Of a stretch of 64,000 nt of DNA, positions 62,378 to 64,000 are shown piece by piece. Below the pieces are notes generated by a model that was not told the origin of the DNA, did no database searches, and was given only the letters and a program-made list of their open reading frames with translations. The DNA is taken from positions 150,312-214,311 of the forward strand of contig NZ_JAMBOF010000009.1 in assembly GCF_023715485.1 (NCBI RefSeq), written 5' to 3'. The stretch comes from Mesobacillus subterraneus (lineage in GTDB: Bacteria > Bacillota > Bacilli > Bacillales > Cytobacillaceae). The first letter of the stretch is position 1; each line of letters starts with the position of its first letter. Both the position numbers and the translations under genes were made by a program.

Positions 62378-63847
62378 TTGTCACAATACGAAACACCGTT
62401 ATTTACAAGCCTGTTAGAACACGCTAAAAAGAATCCAGTCCAGTTTCACATTCCAGGCCATAAAAAAGGCAGTGGGATTGATCCTGAATTCAGAAATTTC
62501 ATTGGCGATAATGCACTTTCAATCGACTTAATCAACATCGGACCGCTTGATGACCTTCATTCTCCAAAAGGCATCATCAAGCAGGCACAGGAATTGGCTG
62601 CAGAGGCTTTCGGCGCAGACCATACTTTCTTTTCAGTCCAAGGGACCAGCGGCGCAATCATGACAATGATCATGACAGTCTGCGGTCCTGGGGATAAGAT
62701 CATTGTCCCAAGGAACGTCCATAAATCAATTATGTCGGCCATCGTATTCTCAGGAGCGATACCAATCTTCATCCATCCCGAAATCGATAAAAAACTGGGG
62801 ATCTCACACGGAATTACGACTGATTCAGTTGAGAGGGCTTTAGACCAGCATCCTGATGCAAAAGGCTTGCTTGTCATCAATCCGACTTATTTCGGGTTCG
62901 CTGCTGACTTAAAAAAGATCGTCGACATCGCTCATTCCTATAATGTACCTGTTCTAGTTGACGAGGCACATGGAGTCCATATCCATTTCCATGATGATCT
63001 TCCACTATCAGCGATGCAAGCAGGCGCAGACATGGCAGCTACGAGCGTGCATAAGCTTGGCGGCTCGATGACCCAAAGTTCGATCCTGAACGTTAAAGAA
63101 GGACTCGTATCCGCTAAACGTGTTCAATCAATCATAAGCATGCTGACAACCACTTCAACTTCATATCTGTTGCTTGCATCATTGGATACCGCAAGAAGAA
63201 GGCTGGCTACAGAAGGAAGAGAAATTATCGACCGTACGATAAAATTGGCACAATGGATCCGCAATGAGGTTAACGAAATCGAGCATCTTTATTGCCCTGG
63301 TGAAGACCTGCTTGGAACAAATGCTACTTATGATTTCGATCCCACAAAAGTTCTGATCAGCATAAAGGACTTGAACATCACAGGTTATGAGGTTGAAAAG
63401 TGGCTTCGTGAAAAATACAATATCGAAGTCGAGCTGTCCGACTTGTACAACATCCTTTGCATCATCACCCCTGGTGACACGCAAAAGGAAGCGGACATTC
63501 TCGTTGAAGCTTTGCAGCAATTATCGAAGGAATTCCATTATCTTGCAGAAAAAGTACATGCCGAAGTAATGCTGCCGGACATCCCATTATTGGCACTTAC
63601 ACCACGCGATGCGTTTTACGCAGATACAGAGGTTGTTTCTGTTGAACAATCAGAAGGACGAATCATCGCAGAATTCGTTATGGTATATCCACCAGGAATC
63701 CCGATTTTTATACCAGGAGAAATCATCACCGAAGAAAACCTTGTCTACATCAAGACTAACATGGAAGCTGGCCTTCCTGTACAAGGTCCTGAGGATGATG
63801 AACTTAAATACTTCAGAGTCATTAAAGAGCATAAAGCAATTCGATAA
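62378..63847 (+). CDS. speA: Arginine decarboxylase, Orn/Lys/Arg decarboxylase family (SpeA)
   Basis: PLP enzyme forming agmatine from arginine for polyamine synthesis. 489 residues, as in B. subtilis SpeA. N-terminus with FHIPGHKKG, VDEAHGVHIHF (195-205, Asp for the pyridine nitrogen), and PLP lysine K226 in TSVHKLGG. The C-terminal domain ends KYFRVIKEHKAIR. TTG start at 62378 with GAGGTG 10 bases upstream. The TAA stop falls inside the first bases of a family A repeat. Confidence 0.95.
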   Translation: MSQYETPLFTSLLEHAKKNPVQFHIPGHKKGSGIDPEFRNFIGDNALSIDLINIGPLDDLHSPKGIIKQAQELAAEAFGADHTFFSVQGTSGAIMTMIMTVCGPGDKIIVPRNVHKSIMSAIVFSGAIPIFIHPEIDKKLGISHGITTDSVERALDQHPDAKGLLVINPTYFGFAADLKKIVDIAHSYNVPVLVDEAHGVHIHFHDDLPLSAMQAGADMAATSVHKLGGSMTQSSILNVKEGLVSAKRVQSIISMLTTTSTSYLLLASLDTARRRLATEGREIIDRTIKLAQWIRNEVNEIEHLYCPGEDLLGTNATYDFDPTKVLISIKDLNITGYEVEKWLREKYNIEVELSDLYNILCIITPGDTQKEADILVEALQQLSKEFHYLAEKVHAEVMLPDIPLLALTPRDAFYADTEVVSVEQSEGRIIAEFVMVYPPGIPIFIPGEIITEENLVYIKTNMEAGLPVQGPEDDELKYFRVIKEHKAIR

Positions 63848-64000
63848 GAAAAGCGCAAGCGCCTTAGTCAGCCCCGACAAGCGCTGGAGGGCCTGACAGT
63901 GAAGTCGTTCTTTGACTTCATTGGCAGGACCGAAATCGAAATGTATAGCCGACTGTCCAGAAACGCAGAAACTGGAGACTCCACCAAAGAAGCGCTTTTT
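63844..64000 (+). repeat. Dispersed repeat family A, copy running off the window
   Basis: Begins ATAAGAAAAGCGCAAGCGCC, then GACAAGCGCTGGAGGGCCTG, GAAGTCGTTCTTTGACTTCA, ATCGAAATGTATAGCCGACTG and CAGAAACGCAGAAACTGG, ending at the window edge in GAAGCGCTTTTT. Nearly identical to the second module of the copy at 6569 (6820-6935). Recently spread, by the low divergence. Confidence 0.85.

Overview
The window is a 64 kb piece of chromosome from a spore-forming, low-GC Gram-positive of the family Bacillaceae. Gene order follows the Bacillus subtilis speA-ykt-yla-cta-ylb-dcw stretch almost gene for gene. Sporulation genes (spoVD, ylbJ, ylaJ, ylbD, an RsfA-type regulator), bacillithiol synthesis (bshC), a meso-DAP-type MurE and a caa3 oxidase fit this. 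It is not B. subtilis itself: pycA is missing between ftsW and ctaA, an acyl-CoA carboxylase operon sits between panE and ylbP, and species-specific dispersed repeats occur. A genus such as Mesobacillus or Cytobacillus is my inference.

Layout. 1-11,202 is the division and cell wall (dcw) cluster on the minus strand: mraZ, rsmH, ftsL, pbpB, a repeat block, spoVD, murE, a small orphan MurF-N-like gene, mraY and murD (cut by the window edge). 11,361-21,121 holds bshC, a DUF3397 gene, panE, the biotin carboxylase/BCCP/carboxyltransferase operon, ylbP, ylbO, an enoyl-CoA hydratase, rpmF and ylbN. 21,115-30,090 holds ylbM (tmcAL), an IS1182/repeat scar, ylbL, ylbK, ylbJ, coaD, rsmD with an upstream ylbH-leader-like RNA, a stalk-domain protein, an unrecognised gene and ylbG. 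30,231-36,592 holds a small Cys-cluster protein, ylbF, an intact IS3-family element, ylbE, ylbD, a thioesterase, ylbC and ylbB. 36,851-41,200 holds a YugN-like protein, an Asp23-like protein, an AI-2E-type permease followed by a MITE, an Eis-like acetyltransferase and a DUF420 protein. 41,543-49,163 is the caa3 oxidase and heme A locus (ctaG, ctaFEDC, ctaB, divergent ctaA). 49,227-57,779 holds ftsW and the yla genes with typA. 57,832-63,847 holds a GNAT protein, the inositol monophosphatase, the ykt genes, a FabK/nitronate monooxygenase-like enzyme and speA.

How the genes work together: most of the window is envelope growth and division (mur, mra, pbpB, spoVD, ftsL, ftsW), aerobic respiration (cta genes plus DUF420 and CtaG assembly factors), translation and RNA (rpmF, rsmD, rsmH, TmcAL, typA, YlbF), and cofactor and thiol supply (coaD, panE, bshC). 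Almost every transcription unit ends in a clear intrinsic terminator.

Accessory signal is limited but informative: two MITE-like repeat families (one copy with a 9-bp target duplication), an IS3 element inserted exactly in the loop of the ylbE terminator, a transposase scar between two near-identical hairpins, a catalytically empty Mur-ligase N-domain gene inside the dcw cluster, and overlapping divergent promoters that share a -35 hexamer. I found no CRISPR array, prophage, defence island, tRNA or rRNA.
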